The notes: generated from the letters alone by a model not told the origin. DNA of 64,000 bases from Verrucomicrobium sp. GAS474 (GCF_900105685.1 NZ_LT629781.1:620001-684000); one strand, 5' to 3'; shown: positions 54,577-63,999, counted from the stretch's first letter. A program made the numbers and translations.

Positions 54577-55776
54577 ATGCGCGACGATTTCCCTCCTGCC
54601 GGAACCGGTCCCTCGCCTGCGGGGACCGTTCCGGAGCCCCCCTCCGTCCTCGCCGTCGCCGGGGCCGCCTTCGTCGTCTTCTGGCTCCTCCTCCTCGTCC
54701 TCTTCGCCGCGCCGCCCGTCTTCTTTTTCAGCGCCTCGTGGGCCGGGGCCTTCCGGGGCTCGCTGATCCTCTGGCTCCCGTGGATGATCGTCAGCCCGGC
54801 GATGCTCGCCGCCGCCCACCTCCTGCCGCCCCGCTTCGGGAAGGGCTCGGGACCGGGGCAGTGGCTCCTCTTCCTCGGCGGCCACCTCGCCGTCTGCGTC
54901 GCGCTGATGTTCGCCGCCGGATGGCTGATGATCCACATCCTGCCGAAGCCGCCCCACGCCGAGCATCGGCCGCCCCCGCCGCAGGAGGATCAGTACGCCG
55001 CCGACGGCACGAACATCGGCCGCCCCACCCGGGTCGACCGGGTCGTGATGGACCACTTCCTCCAGGGCGTCCCGATCTCGGTCCCGCTCTACGTCGCCTC
55101 GCTCCTCCTCGTCTCGGTCCTCGCCTCCCACCGTCGCGCCCTCCGCCGGGAGCAGCGGACCGCCGAGCTCGAACAGCAGCTCTCCCAGGCGCGGCTCGAC
55201 GCCCTCCGCGCCCAGCTCCACCCCCACTTCCTCTTCAACACCCTCAACGTCCTCGCGGAGCAGATCCACACCGCGCCCGACCAGGCGGAGGAGATCGTCC
55301 TGAGCCTCGGCAACCTCCTCCGCGCCGCCCTCGACACCCGGAACAAGACCCGCATCCCGCTCCGGCAGGAGGCGCAGCTCGCCCGCGATTACCTCGGCAT
55401 CCAGAAGATCCGCCACGGCAGGCGGCTCCGCGTCGAGGAGGAGATCCCGGCGGAGACCCTCTCCTGCGCCGTCCCGCCGCTGATCCTCCAGCCCCTCCTC
55501 GAGAACGCGGTGAAGTACGCCGTGGAGGAATGTCCCGGCGAGGCGGTGATCCGCTTCCGCGCCAGCCGGATCGAGGAACGCCTCGTCGTCGAGATCGAGG
55601 ACAGCGGCGCCGACCTCGGCCCCCGCTCGCGGAGCGGGCACGGCATCGGCATCGAGAACGTCCGCACCCGCCTGGAGGCCTCCTACCCGGGCCTCCCCGT
55701 CCGCTTCGACCTCCTGCCGAACCGCTTCGGCGGCATTACCGCTCGGATCGAGATCCCCGTCGTCTCCGCCCTATGA
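54577..55776 (+). CDS. LytS-type sensor histidine kinase
   Basis: 399 residues from the ATG at 54577. Four to five membrane helices within ~30-190 are followed by a coiled coil and the His_kinase domain, whose motif LRAQLHPHFLFNTLNVLAEQ carries the phospho-accepting His. The HATPase part has PLLENAVKYAVEE and GHGIGIENVRTRLE. Kinases of this class (LytS, YehU, AgrC-like) pair with LytTR regulators, and the next gene is one. Signal unknown. Confidence 0.92.
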   Translation: MRDDFPPAGTGPSPAGTVPEPPSVLAVAGAAFVVFWLLLLVLFAAPPVFFFSASWAGAFRGSLILWLPWMIVSPAMLAAAHLLPPRFGKGSGPGQWLLFLGGHLAVCVALMFAAGWLMIHILPKPPHAEHRPPPPQEDQYAADGTNIGRPTRVDRVVMDHFLQGVPISVPLYVASLLLVSVLASHRRALRREQRTAELEQQLSQARLDALRAQLHPHFLFNTLNVLAEQIHTAPDQAEEIVLSLGNLLRAALDTRNKTRIPLRQEAQLARDYLGIQKIRHGRRLRVEEEIPAETLSCAVPPLILQPLLENAVKYAVEECPGEAVIRFRASRIEERLVVEIEDSGADLGPRSRSGHGIGIENVRTRLEASYPGLPVRFDLLPNRFGGITARIEIPVVSAL

Positions 55777-56582
55777 GTTCCTCCGATTCCCATTCCGCCC
55801 CGCTCAAGATCGTGATCGTCGACGACGAGGAACCGGCGCGGCTCCGGTTGAAACGCTTCCTCGAGGGGGAGCCGGGGATCGAGGTCGCCGCCCTCTGCCA
55901 GGACGGCGAGGAGGCGATCGAGGCCGTCGTGAACCACCGGCCCGACCTCCTCTTCCTCGACATCCGCATGCCGGGCCTCGACGGCTTCACGGTCCTCCGC
56001 TCGCTCCCGGCCGAGTTCCGCCCGCTCACGGTCTTCGTCACCGCGTTCGACGAATACGCCGTCCGCGCCTTCGAGGCCCACGCGGTCGATTACCTGCTGA
56101 AGCCGTTTTCCAAGCAGCGCCTCGGCGAGAGCCTCGCCCGGGTCCGCGCCCTCGTCGCCGCGAGGAAGCAGGGGGAGATGGCGAGGCAGCTCGACCGCCT
56201 CCTCCAGGCCCTCCCCGCGCCGCCGGAGGAGGGCGAGAAGAAAGAGAAGGCCGCCTACCCCCAGCGCCTCACCGTGAAGGACGGCCCCCGGATCGCCGTC
56301 GTCCCGATGGAGGAAATCGTCTGCTTCCTCGCCGAGGGGAATTACATCGAGGTCTGCTGCGCCGACGGGCGGAAGCTCCTTCTCCGGGAGACGATGGTGA
56401 GCCTCGAGGCGCGGCTCGATCCGGCGCGGTTCTTCCGCGCCAGCCGTTCGGCCCTCATCCACCTCGCCCACCTGCGCGAGATCCGCACCGAGGGGAAGAG
56501 CCCCTCGCTCCTCCTCCTCGCGAACGGGGAGAAGGTGACCCTCACCGCCCCGCTGGAGCAGCTGCAGGAGCGGCTCCAGTAG
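55773..56582 (+). CDS. LytTR-family response regulator
   Basis: 269 residues. A receiver (IVIVDDEEPARLRLKRFLE, Asp in LLFLDIRMPGLDG, YLLKPF) is followed by a Lys/Glu-rich linker (~150) and a LytTR DNA-binding domain (ILRVEAEGN-like: VCFLAEGNYIEVCCADGRKLL, FFRASRSALIHLAHLREI). Its start overlaps the kinase stop (ATGA), so the two form a coupled two-component system. Targets are unknown; no direct repeat of the LytTR type was identified nearby. Confidence 0.93.
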   Translation: MSSSDSHSAPLKIVIVDDEEPARLRLKRFLEGEPGIEVAALCQDGEEAIEAVVNHRPDLLFLDIRMPGLDGFTVLRSLPAEFRPLTVFVTAFDEYAVRAFEAHAVDYLLKPFSKQRLGESLARVRALVAARKQGEMARQLDRLLQALPAPPEEGEKKEKAAYPQRLTVKDGPRIAVVPMEEIVCFLAEGNYIEVCCADGRKLLLRETMVSLEARLDPARFFRASRSALIHLAHLREIRTEGKSPSLLLLANGEKVTLTAPLEQLQERLQ

Positions 56583-56619
56583 GGCGGAAGGAAGGGCGCG
56601 AAAAAGCCCAGTCCGAGGC

Positions 56620-57240
56620 CTAGGCCTTCGCCGCCGCGGCGACCTGTTCCCGGATCGGGGCGAGGTAGGCGGTGCGGTCGATCTTGCCGTAGTTCACGTC
56701 GTTGACGCCGTCGGCGACGATGAACTCGACGTCGGTGATCCCGATGAAGCCGAGGATGCCGCGGAGGTAGGGCTCCTGGAAGTTGTAGGCGGCGTACGGG
56801 GTCCCGGCGCGGAAGACGCTCCCGCTCGCGGTGATGATCGTCACCTTCTTCCCCTTCACGAGCCCCTCGAGGCCGTTCGCCCCGAAGCCGAAGGTCCGGC
56901 CGACGCGGACGATCTGGTCGATCCACGCCTTGAAGACGGCGGGGATCGAGAGGTTGTACATCGGGATGCCGAAGACGTAGCGGTCGGCGGCATGGATCTC
57001 GGCGATCAGCTCGCTCGAGAACGCGAGGGCGGCCGTGTCGGCGGCGGTCGGCTCCGGGGCGAAGGCGGCGGCGATCCACGCCTCGTCGACGAAGGGCGGG
57101 GGCTGGTGGCCGAGGTCGCGGGAAATCACCTTCTCGCCCGGATGGGCGGCTTTCCACGCCGCGACGAAGTCGTGGGTGAGGCTGCGGGTGATGGAACGTT
57201 CGCCGCGCGGGCTGGCATCGATGTGAAGGAGGGTGCTCAT
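56620..57240 (-). CDS. azoR: FMN-dependent NADH-azoreductase
   Basis: 206 residues from the ATG at 57240. LHIDASPRGERSITRSLT and VFGIPMYNLSIPAVFKAWID are the FMN-binding motifs of AzoR/YwbO-like flavodoxin-fold azoreductases; SGSVFRAGTPYAAYNFQEPY forms the flavin-contact region. It reduces azo dyes and quinones with NAD(P)H. A perfect palindrome lies 14 bp upstream of the start and probably controls it. Confidence 0.92.
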   Translation of the reverse strand: MSTLLHIDASPRGERSITRSLTHDFVAAWKAAHPGEKVISRDLGHQPPPFVDEAWIAAAFAPEPTAADTAALAFSSELIAEIHAADRYVFGIPMYNLSIPAVFKAWIDQIVRVGRTFGFGANGLEGLVKGKKVTIITASGSVFRAGTPYAAYNFQEPYLRGILGFIGITDVEFIVADGVNDVNYGKIDRTAYLAPIREQVAAAAKA

Positions 57241-57253
57241 TGCCCCACCATTA

Positions 57254-57269
57254 AACAACATATGTTGTT
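57254..57269. promoter_or_regulatory. Palindromic operator before azoR
   Basis: AACAACATATGTTGTT is a perfect 16-bp palindrome, 14 bp before the azoR start codon. Such a site is typical of MarR/HxlR-type redox regulators. No regulator gene of that kind lies in the window. Confidence 0.7.
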
Positions 57270-57308
57270 AAGTCAACACCCATCGTCCAGGCCGCGCTTC
57301 CTCCTCCT

Positions 57309-58070
57309 TTAGACCCCCGCCGCAGCGCAGCGGCGCAGGTGGGCGGCCCCGGCGCGGCAGATCTCGATGGCCCCTTCGCCCTCGTACTCGAAGACGACCG
57401 GCCAGCCCTTTTCCCGGGCGAGGGCGACGATGGGGACGAAGTCGATGTCGCCGAGGTCGGCCCGCACCTCGACCTTCTCGGCGAGGCGGATCTGCTTCGC
57501 ATGGACGAGGCCGATCCGGTCGGCGTTCTGCCGGAGGAAGGCGAGCGGGTCCTTCCCGACGCGGGCGACCCAGAAGGTGTCGACCTCGAAGCGGACCGCC
57601 GCCGGATCGGTCTCCTTCAGGAGGATGTCGTAGCCGGTCAGGCCGTCGCCCGTGCCGAGATCGGCGAACTCGAAATCGTGGTTGTGGTAGTAGAGCTCGG
57701 CCCCGTGGGAGCGGAGCGTCGCCCCGGCGCGGTTCAGCCGCTCCGCCAGCTTGCGATAGCCCTCGGGCGACCGCTCCTTCTCGTCGAGCCACGGTACGAC
57801 GTAGCGGCGGTTCCCGAGCGCGCCCTGGAAGGCCATCTGCTCGGAGAGGTTCTCGAAGAGATCGCCGAGGTGGGCCCCGATGACCTGGAGGCCGGTCTCG
57901 GCGAGGAGGGCGCGCCATTTTTCGAGCGGCCAGCCGTAGGTCCCGGCGGTTTCGATCCCGTCGAAGCCGAGGGCGCGGACCTGCCGCAGGGTTCCCTCCG
58001 CGTCGGTTTCGCATTCGCGGCGGAGGCTCCAAAGCTGGAGGCCGAGGGGGTGGGCGAGAGGGGAGGTCAT
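57309..58070 (-). CDS. Sugar phosphate isomerase/epimerase (TIM barrel)
   Basis: 253 residues of the xylose-isomerase-like TIM-barrel superfamily. Metal-binding residues are readable: GFDGIETAGTYGW, IGAHLGDLFE, ELYYHNHDFEF, RFEVDTFWV, LVHAKQIR and PVVFEYEGEG. Substrate unknown; relatives often degrade sugars or inositol. The start at 58070 is the first good ATG. It lies 56 bp downstream of the macB stop on the same strand. Confidence 0.9.
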   Translation of the reverse strand: MTSPLAHPLGLQLWSLRRECETDAEGTLRQVRALGFDGIETAGTYGWPLEKWRALLAETGLQVIGAHLGDLFENLSEQMAFQGALGNRRYVVPWLDEKERSPEGYRKLAERLNRAGATLRSHGAELYYHNHDFEFADLGTGDGLTGYDILLKETDPAAVRFEVDTFWVARVGKDPLAFLRQNADRIGLVHAKQIRLAEKVEVRADLGDIDFVPIVALAREKGWPVVFEYEGEGAIEICRAGAAHLRRCAAAGV

Positions 58071-58126
58071 GGTGTTTTTGGGGGTTCGGGTTTTCTGCGG
58101 TTTCCGGTCGAAAGGGTCGATGGCTC

Positions 58127-60121
58127 CTACTCCTGCCGGAGGGCCGTGATCGGGTCGAGCCGCGCGGCGCGGACCGCGGGCCAGTAGCCGAAGCCGACGC
58201 CGACGCCGACGGAGAAGCCGCACGAGAGGAAGATCGAGAGGAAGGTGGGGATGAGGAGGGCGCCCTGGAAGTAGCCGACGATGAGGGTGACGCCGGTCCC
58301 CGCCGCGATGCCGAGGCCGCCGCCGATGAGGCAGAGGGCGACCGACTCGATCAGGAACTGGAGCCGGATGTCGCGGCCCCGCGCGCCGAGGGCCTTGCGG
58401 AGGCCGATCTCCCGGGTCCGCTCGGTGACGGTGATGAGCATCGTGTTCATGATGCCGATGCCGCCGACGACGAGGGAGATCGCGGCGACGCTGGCGAGCA
58501 TCGCCGAGAGGGTGTTCGTCACCGCCCGCAGCGTCTGGGCGACGCCCGACATGTCGATGACGCGGTAGCTGTCGCTGAGGACGCCGGGGATGTGGGGCCA
58601 CTCCCGTGTCAGTTCCGTCAGCTCGTGCTGGGCCTCCTCGAGGTCGTCGGGGGAGGCCGTCGTCGTGTCGATCCAGTCGACGTAGCGGCGGCCCAGGACG
58701 CGGAACATCGCCGTCTGCAGCGGGAGGACGATCCGGTCGTCGAGATCGTTCGACCCGTCGGCCCCCTTCGGCGGGAGGACGCCGATGACGCGAAAGGGGA
58801 TGTGGTTGATGAGGATCGTCTCCCCGACCGGGTTCCGCTTCCCGTCGGTCCCGAAGAGGCCGGCGAGGACGGTGGTCCCGAGGAGGGCGACGCGGGCCCG
58901 CTGGAGGCACTCGTCCTCGGTGAAGAAGCGGCCGTAGGTCGGCTTCGCGTTGAAGATCTCCTGATAGCCGGGCATCGCGCCCCGGGCCGAGGTGAAGACG
59001 TTGTTCGAGCCGTAGACGGCCTGGACGTTCCCGCTGACGCCGCCGGTGACGGCGGTGATCGTCGGGATCCGTTTCTGGATCTCGTACATCTCGGCGAGGG
59101 TCATCCGGGTGACGGCCCCGGGAGCCATGCGGACGCCGCCGGTCTGCTGCGGGTTCGCGAAGACGGTGAGGCGGTTCGAGCCGAGGGTGGCGATCTGCTG
59201 GCCGACCGAGTTCTGCGCCGCGTTCCCGAGGGCGAGCATGACGATGACCGCGCCGACGCCGATGATGATGCCGAGGGCGGAGAGGGCGGCCCGGAGCTTG
59301 TTTCCCCAGAGGCTGCGGAAGGCCTGCTGGAGGCCGGTGAAGAAGAGGTGCCAGCGGTGGAGCTGGGGCGGCGCGTCGGCCGGGGCGGCGGGGGCGATCG
59401 CCCCGGCGACGGAGGCGGCGGGCGGACCGGCGGGAGTGGAGGCCGGGCGGCGGACATCCTCGACCATGAGGCCGTCGTGCATCCGGATCGTCCGGTCGGC
59501 CATCGCGGCGATCGAGGGCTCGTGGGTGACGAGGATGATGGTGAGCCCCTCGGCGTGGAGGGCGCGGAAGAGGGCCATGATCTCGGCCCCGCTCTTCGAG
59601 TCGAGGTTCCCCGTCGGCTCGTCGGCGAGGATGAGGGTCGGGCGGCGGACGAGGGCGCGGGCGATGGCGACGCGCTGCTGCTGGCCGCCGGAGAGCTCGT
59701 TCGGCTTGTGGTGGCCCCGGTGGCCGATGCCGACGTGGTCGAGGAGGACGTTCGGATCGGCGGGCGGCCGCTGGCCCTGGCCGCCCTTGGCGTAGATGAG
59801 GGGGAGGGCGACGTTCTCCTCGGCGGTGATCCGCTTCAGGAGGTGGAACTGCTGGAAGACGAAGCCGATGGTCTCCGAGCGGAGGCGGGAGAGATCGTCG
59901 TCGGAGAGCCCCGCCGTGTCCTTCCCCGCGATGCGGAGGACGCCCTCGCTGGGGCGGTCGAGGAGGCCGAGGATCTGGAGGAGGGTCGACTTGCCCGAGC
60001 CCGAGGTCCCGATGATCGAGACGAATTCCCCCTCCCCGATCGTCAACGAAACCCCCTTCAGGGCCGAGACGACGGTCTCCCCCATGAGGTACGATTTGCA
60101 GACGTTTTCGAGGACGATCAT
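58127..60121 (-). CDS. macB: MacB-type ABC transporter (ATPase-permease fusion)
   Basis: 664 residues. The ATPase has Walker A GTSGSGKST, signature LSGGQQQRVAIARAL and Walker B LILADEPTGNLDS. A linker rich in Ala/Pro (~220-260) leads to a membrane helix, a large periplasmic domain and three C-terminal helices (LVVGGIGIMNTMLITVTERT is the FtsX-type motif). With MacA and TolC it drives tripartite efflux of macrolides, toxins or peptides. Start at 60121 is the first ATG after the adapter gene. Confidence 0.95.
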   Translation of the reverse strand: MIVLENVCKSYLMGETVVSALKGVSLTIGEGEFVSIIGTSGSGKSTLLQILGLLDRPSEGVLRIAGKDTAGLSDDDLSRLRSETIGFVFQQFHLLKRITAEENVALPLIYAKGGQGQRPPADPNVLLDHVGIGHRGHHKPNELSGGQQQRVAIARALVRRPTLILADEPTGNLDSKSGAEIMALFRALHAEGLTIILVTHEPSIAAMADRTIRMHDGLMVEDVRRPASTPAGPPAASVAGAIAPAAPADAPPQLHRWHLFFTGLQQAFRSLWGNKLRAALSALGIIIGVGAVIVMLALGNAAQNSVGQQIATLGSNRLTVFANPQQTGGVRMAPGAVTRMTLAEMYEIQKRIPTITAVTGGVSGNVQAVYGSNNVFTSARGAMPGYQEIFNAKPTYGRFFTEDECLQRARVALLGTTVLAGLFGTDGKRNPVGETILINHIPFRVIGVLPPKGADGSNDLDDRIVLPLQTAMFRVLGRRYVDWIDTTTASPDDLEEAQHELTELTREWPHIPGVLSDSYRVIDMSGVAQTLRAVTNTLSAMLASVAAISLVVGGIGIMNTMLITVTERTREIGLRKALGARGRDIRLQFLIESVALCLIGGGLGIAAGTGVTLIVGYFQGALLIPTFLSIFLSCGFSVGVGVGFGYWPAVRAARLDPITALRQE

Positions 60122-60135
60122 GGGCGGGCGGGAGC

Positions 60136-61158
60136 CTACTTCTTCTTGTCTTTGTCCTTGTCCTGGTCCTTCTTCTTTCCGCCGGGCGCGAGGAAGGAGA
60201 AGCCGCCCTTCTTGGCCCGCTGCAGGGCGAAGGCGCGGCGGGCGATCCAATCGCCCTCGTCGAGGCCGGAGACGACTTCGGTGAACTGCCCGTTCGTCGC
60301 GCCGACCTCGATCTTGCGGAGGATCGGGGTCTCCCCCTTGCCGGGGACGACGAGGACCTCGTTCTCGGGCGTCAGCGCGTCGGTCGGGACCTGGAGGACG
60401 TCCTTGCGGTCGGAGACGATGAGGAAGACGTTGGCGCTGACGCCGCTCCGGATGAGGGTCGGCGTCTCGGTGAGGAAGATGTTCACGAGGTAGGTCGTGA
60501 CGTTGTTCACGATGGTCGCGTCGTAGGCGATGTCGTGGACGGTCCCCTTCAGCACCATGTCGGGGAAGCTGTCGAACGTGATCTCGACCTCCTGCCCGAC
60601 CCAGACGCTCTTCAGGTCGGTCTCGTCGACGTTCGACTGGACGATGAGGTGGTCGGACATCGTGAAGACGGCCTGCGCCGCCTGGACGACCTGGCCGGGG
60701 ACGACGGCCGTCGAGATGATCCGCCCGTCGAGGGGGGCGATGAGGGGAGCGGGCTTGAAGACGTCGTCCCAGAACGCGATCTCCTTGCCCCCCGCCGCCC
60801 GCGCCGCGTCCATGAGGGCAGCCCGGTTCGTCGAGCTGATCCAGCCCAGGATCTGCCCCTGCTTCACGAGGTCGCCGTTGAGGACGGCGACCGAGTCGAT
60901 CCGGCCCGCGATCGGCGGCGTGACGTTGAGCCGGTGCTCCGGCTGGATGATCGCCCCCTCGCGTAGGGTGACCCTCATCGGCGCGCGCCCCGCCTGGAGG
61001 TACTCGTAGGCCTCGCCGCCGGAGACGAGGCCGCCCGGACGGAAGAGGAAGAAGAGGACGACCGCCGCGATGAGGACGACGCCCCCGACCGCCGCGAGGA
61101 CGAGCGGGTTTTTCCACGGGATCGCGCGGAGCCGGGCAAGGGGGGAGGGAAGATTCAT
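60136..61158 (-). CDS. macA: MacA-type periplasmic adapter (HlyD family)
   Basis: 340 residues with one N-terminal membrane helix (~15-37). EGAIIQPEHRLNVTPPIAGR, KQGQILGWI and the lipoyl half PLIAPLDGRIISTAVVPGQ are standard for membrane fusion proteins. A long Lys/Asp tail (KKKDQDKDKDKKK) replaces the usual end. Compared with E. coli MacA the coiled-coil hairpin is short. It lies 14 bp upstream of macB, forming the export complex. Export substrate unknown. Confidence 0.92.
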   Translation of the reverse strand: MNLPSPLARLRAIPWKNPLVLAAVGGVVLIAAVVLFFLFRPGGLVSGGEAYEYLQAGRAPMRVTLREGAIIQPEHRLNVTPPIAGRIDSVAVLNGDLVKQGQILGWISSTNRAALMDAARAAGGKEIAFWDDVFKPAPLIAPLDGRIISTAVVPGQVVQAAQAVFTMSDHLIVQSNVDETDLKSVWVGQEVEITFDSFPDMVLKGTVHDIAYDATIVNNVTTYLVNIFLTETPTLIRSGVSANVFLIVSDRKDVLQVPTDALTPENEVLVVPGKGETPILRKIEVGATNGQFTEVVSGLDEGDWIARRAFALQRAKKGGFSFLAPGGKKKDQDKDKDKKK

Positions 61159-61192
61159 GGGAGGGAGAGGAACGATGGAGGGGGGGATGGGT

Positions 61193-62551
61193 CTAGGGAA
61201 TCGCGCCGAGGCCGCGCGCCTGCTCCCACGAGGCCTCGGAGAGGACGGCGTCCCGCCGGGCGGCGAGGGCGCTCTTCTTCTGGCCGACGTAGGTGTCGAC
61301 GATGGAGTTGAAATCCTGGAAAGTCATGAGGCCGTTCTTGTAGCGGGCCTCGGCGATGCGGTAGCGGAGGACGTTCGCGTCGAGGATCTCCTGCTGGATG
61401 CGGACGTTGTCCCGCGCGTTGAGGAAGTTCGTGTAGCTCTGCGCGAGGGTCATCGCCGCCTGGTTCGTCCCCGAGGCGAGGAGGGCGAGGGTCTGCCGGA
61501 AGGAGGCCGTCGCCGCCTTCACGTTGAAGTAGGTCTGCCCGCCGTTGAAGATCGGGTAGGAGGCGTTGAGCCCCGCCGACCAGCCGTTGACCTCGGCGGG
61601 GAAATCGCTCCCCGTCCGCCCCCCGCTGACCCCGGCGGTGATCGTCGGATACCAGCCGCTCGTCGCCTGGGTGATCCCGGCGGCGGCGGCATCGACGGAG
61701 GCCTTCTGCTGGTAGTAGGCGGGCGTCGTCACCGCCAGCTTGTCGAACTCGGGCTGCTTCCCGTCGGGCCCCTCGGAGGGAGGCGCGGTGGTGAGGAGCT
61801 CCCCCGAGGCGGTGACCGGGGCGGGGAGGATCTTCCCGATGGCGGTGCCGAGCTGCCGCCCGGAGAGGACGTAGACGCGGCGGGCCTGCTCGAGGTCGTT
61901 CACCGACTTGTCGTAATTGGCCTGGCTGAGCAGCATCGCCCCCTTGTCTTCCTGGCCCCCCTCGTAGAGCCGCTGGACGAGGAGGGCGGCGCTCTTGCGG
62001 ATCTCGATCACGTCGTCGCTGATGTCGAGGAGCTCCTGGGCGTAGAGCAGCTGGGCAAAGGAGCTCTTCAGGCTGTAGCTCGTCGCCGCCTTCTGCGCGT
62101 TGAGATTCGCGAAGGCAAGGGCGAGCTGGGCCTTCCCCTGCTCGATGTTTCCCTTCGTCGCGAAGCCGTCGAAGATCGTCTGCGTGAGGGAAAGCTGCTC
62201 CTGGTAGGCCGTCGCGTAATTCTGCGTCGAGGAAGGACCGGGACCGACATAACTCCGGTTGTCGCCGAAGGAGATCCGCATCTGCGGGTAGAGCGTCGAG
62301 TAGGCCCCGCGCCGCACCGCATCGCTATTGAGCACCGCCTCGCGGGCCGCCTGGAGATCGGTGCTGTTCTGCGCGGCAAGGCGGATGCAATCGGCCCACG
62401 TGAGAGAGGAAGACGTCGCGGCAGGCGCGGAGACCGCCGAGGCAGGCGAGGCCGCAGGAGGCGTTTCTTCCGAGAAGAGAGAGGAGGAAAGAGAAAAGAG
62501 GACCGCCAACCCCATTGCGAGGAAGAGAGTCTCCTTCCGCATTACATTCAT
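61193..62551 (-). CDS. TolC-family outer membrane efflux protein
   Basis: 452 residues with a signal peptide (TLFLAMGLAVLFSLSSSLFS). Two OEP repeats are seen: SLTWADCIRLAAQNSTDLQA, and after ~250 a second half with FPAEVNGWSAGLNASYPIFN. Tandem helical segments (NLEQAR-type) form the periplasmic tunnel. First gene of the three-gene efflux operon (TolC-MacA-MacB). The start could be at 62551 or 62542. An AT-rich region precedes it. Confidence 0.92.
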   Translation of the reverse strand: MNVMRKETLFLAMGLAVLFSLSSSLFSEETPPAASPASAVSAPAATSSSLTWADCIRLAAQNSTDLQAAREAVLNSDAVRRGAYSTLYPQMRISFGDNRSYVGPGPSSTQNYATAYQEQLSLTQTIFDGFATKGNIEQGKAQLALAFANLNAQKAATSYSLKSSFAQLLYAQELLDISDDVIEIRKSAALLVQRLYEGGQEDKGAMLLSQANYDKSVNDLEQARRVYVLSGRQLGTAIGKILPAPVTASGELLTTAPPSEGPDGKQPEFDKLAVTTPAYYQQKASVDAAAAGITQATSGWYPTITAGVSGGRTGSDFPAEVNGWSAGLNASYPIFNGGQTYFNVKAATASFRQTLALLASGTNQAAMTLAQSYTNFLNARDNVRIQQEILDANVLRYRIAEARYKNGLMTFQDFNSIVDTYVGQKKSALAARRDAVLSEASWEQARGLGAIP

Positions 62552-62764
62552 ACATTCACTCCGGAAAAGAGGTGTTACTCAATTAAACGCCCCATTGGAA
62601 GACGAAAGCGCCCTCGGGCAGTTTTTATGGGGGGGAGGAGTTGCGCTATCACGCAGGCCATCACCCCGCCTTGAACCTCTTCCATAAGAGTACGGTAGGG
62701 GAAACGGCTACCTCCAGCCCAAGGCTCGGCTCCTTCGGAGAGAGGCACGCTTCCATCGATACAT
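62552..62764. other. Intergenic region before the TolC gene
   Basis: The 465-bp gap between the TolC start and the chromate transporter stop holds repeat copy 6 and this stretch. It contains ACTCAATTAAACG (possible promoter region of the efflux operon), a GGTAG/CTACC hairpin and a CTCC-TTCG-GGAG stem. No gene was found in it. Confidence 0.5.
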
Positions 62765-62995
62765 CTCCCAATAGGAGTCTGGGCGTCTTGGCCCCGTCTC
62801 CCCCTATCGCTCGTACCCTCGGACGCTCAGGGAAGCAGCCGATTTAATCCAGTGAGGAGACGAGGCGCCGCCAAAGCGCGTCCGCCTAGTTCAGGCCCTC
62901 CGAAGGGGAGGTTCCAGGAGGGGCAAAGCCCCTCTTGGGCTATAAAGCGGATCGCCTCCAGCTGTACCGGGTCGACCCCGCCAGCCCCAACGGGC
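62765..62995 (-). repeat. Long intergenic repeat, copy 6 (type A, reversed)
   Basis: Reverse copy. On the minus strand it begins GCCCGTTGGGGCTGGCGG, then CCGGTACAGCTGGAGGC, CTTTATAGCCCAAGAGGGGC, CTCCCCTTCGGAGG and the CAGACTCCTATTGGGAG end. The GGGCTGGCGGGGTCGACCC variant is shared with copy 5. Its left end is 22 bp from the stop codon of the chromate transporter gene reading into it. Confidence 0.9.
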
Positions 62996-63016
62996 CGCCC
63001 CTCCCCGCAAAACCCC

Positions 63017-63544
63017 TCACCGCCCCACCCCAAACCACCCCACCCCCGCCCCGAACGCCAGCAGCACGAGCGGATGAACCTTCGTTTTCACCGCGAGCAA
63101 CGCGCTGACTCCGGTAATGAACGCAAAACCCGGGCTGGTCGCCGCTCCCTTCACGATCAGGACGGCGCTGGCGGCGACGAAGCCGACGGTGACGGGGACG
63201 AGGCCCTCCTGGACCCGCCGCCGCCAGGGGCGGTCGCGGAAGCGGTGCCACAGATGGAGGGTGGCAAGGGCGAGGGCCGCCGTCGGGATGAAGGCGGCGA
63301 GCGCGGCGACGAGAGCCCCGGGGCCTCCCGCGACACTCCAGCCGACCAGGACGACGATCATCATGTTCGGCCCCGGCGCGGTCTGGGCGAGGGCGAAGAG
63401 GGCGCCGAAATCGTGGGCCGTCATCCAGTGATGGACGTCGACGACCTGCCGCTCCATCTCGGGCAGGATCGTATTCCCGCCGCCGAAGGCGAGGAGGCCG
63501 AGGTGGCCGAAGAGGAGCGCGAGAGAACCGAGGAGGGCCGTCAT
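63017..63544 (-). CDS. Chromate transporter family protein, C-terminal half
   Basis: 175 residues, five to six membrane helices. FGHLGLLAFGGGNTILPEMER and the motif FALAQTAPGPNMMIVVLVGW identify the short-chain ChrA family, which works as pairs of half-length proteins. Start at 63544 overlaps the stop of the second half gene by 4 bp, so they are coupled. Exports chromate or another anion in homologues; not proven here. Confidence 0.9.
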   Translation of the reverse strand: MTALLGSLALLFGHLGLLAFGGGNTILPEMERQVVDVHHWMTAHDFGALFALAQTAPGPNMMIVVLVGWSVAGGPGALVAALAAFIPTAALALATLHLWHRFRDRPWRRRVQEGLVPVTVGFVAASAVLIVKGAATSPGFAFITGVSALLAVKTKVHPLVLLAFGAGVGWFGVGR

Positions 63545-63999
63545 GGGGTGGGGAGGCCTTTCCCCGTCTCTTTTCTTTCCCGCCACCACGCCGCCGCGAT
63601 GCCGAGGGGGATCAGCGCCGGGAGCGTCGCGGCGAGGGGGAAGCGGAAGACCGCGAGGGCCATGAGGCCGATGAGGGCGACGCCGATCGCCGGCGGCTTC
63701 CCCCGCAGGGGCCGGGCGAGTTTCACCGCCATCGAGACGAGGAGCCCCGCCGCCGCGGCCGCGAGGCCGGCGAAGAGGTGACGGACGCGGGGATCGTCCT
63801 TGTAGTGCGCATAGACCGTCGCGAAGCCGATTGCGATGAGGGAGGGAACGGCCAGCAGCCCCAGGAGGGAGGCCGCCGCCCCGCGTACGCCCCGGAAGCG
63901 GAAGCCGATGGCGGCGGAGAGATTGACGATGTTCCCGCCGGGCAGGAACTGGCAGAGGCCGAGGAGGTCGACGAACTCGGCCCCCGTCAGCCAGCGCCG
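63541..63999 (-). CDS. Chromate transporter family protein, N-terminal half (partial)
   Basis: Incomplete: the 5' end is beyond the window edge. The 152 visible residues include ELVDLLGLCQFLPGG-type sequence (FVDLLGLCQFLPGGNIVNLS) and AIGFRFRGVRGA, typical of short-chain ChrA. Helices continue to ~135, followed by a basic tail. Overlaps the second half gene by 4 bp. Confidence 0.85.
   Translation of the reverse strand, partial: RRWLTGAEFVDLLGLCQFLPGGNIVNLSAAIGFRFRGVRGAAASLLGLLAVPSLIAIGFATVYAHYKDDPRVRHLFAGLAAAAAGLLVSMAVKLARPLRGKPPAIGVALIGLMALAVFRFPLAATLPALIPLGIAAAWWRERKETGKGLPTP

Noticed and set aside
58127-61117. One 996-residue protein covering MacA and MacB
   Set aside because: The first third is out of frame with MacA and Arg/Gly-rich. 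The two genes are read in different frames with their own starts.
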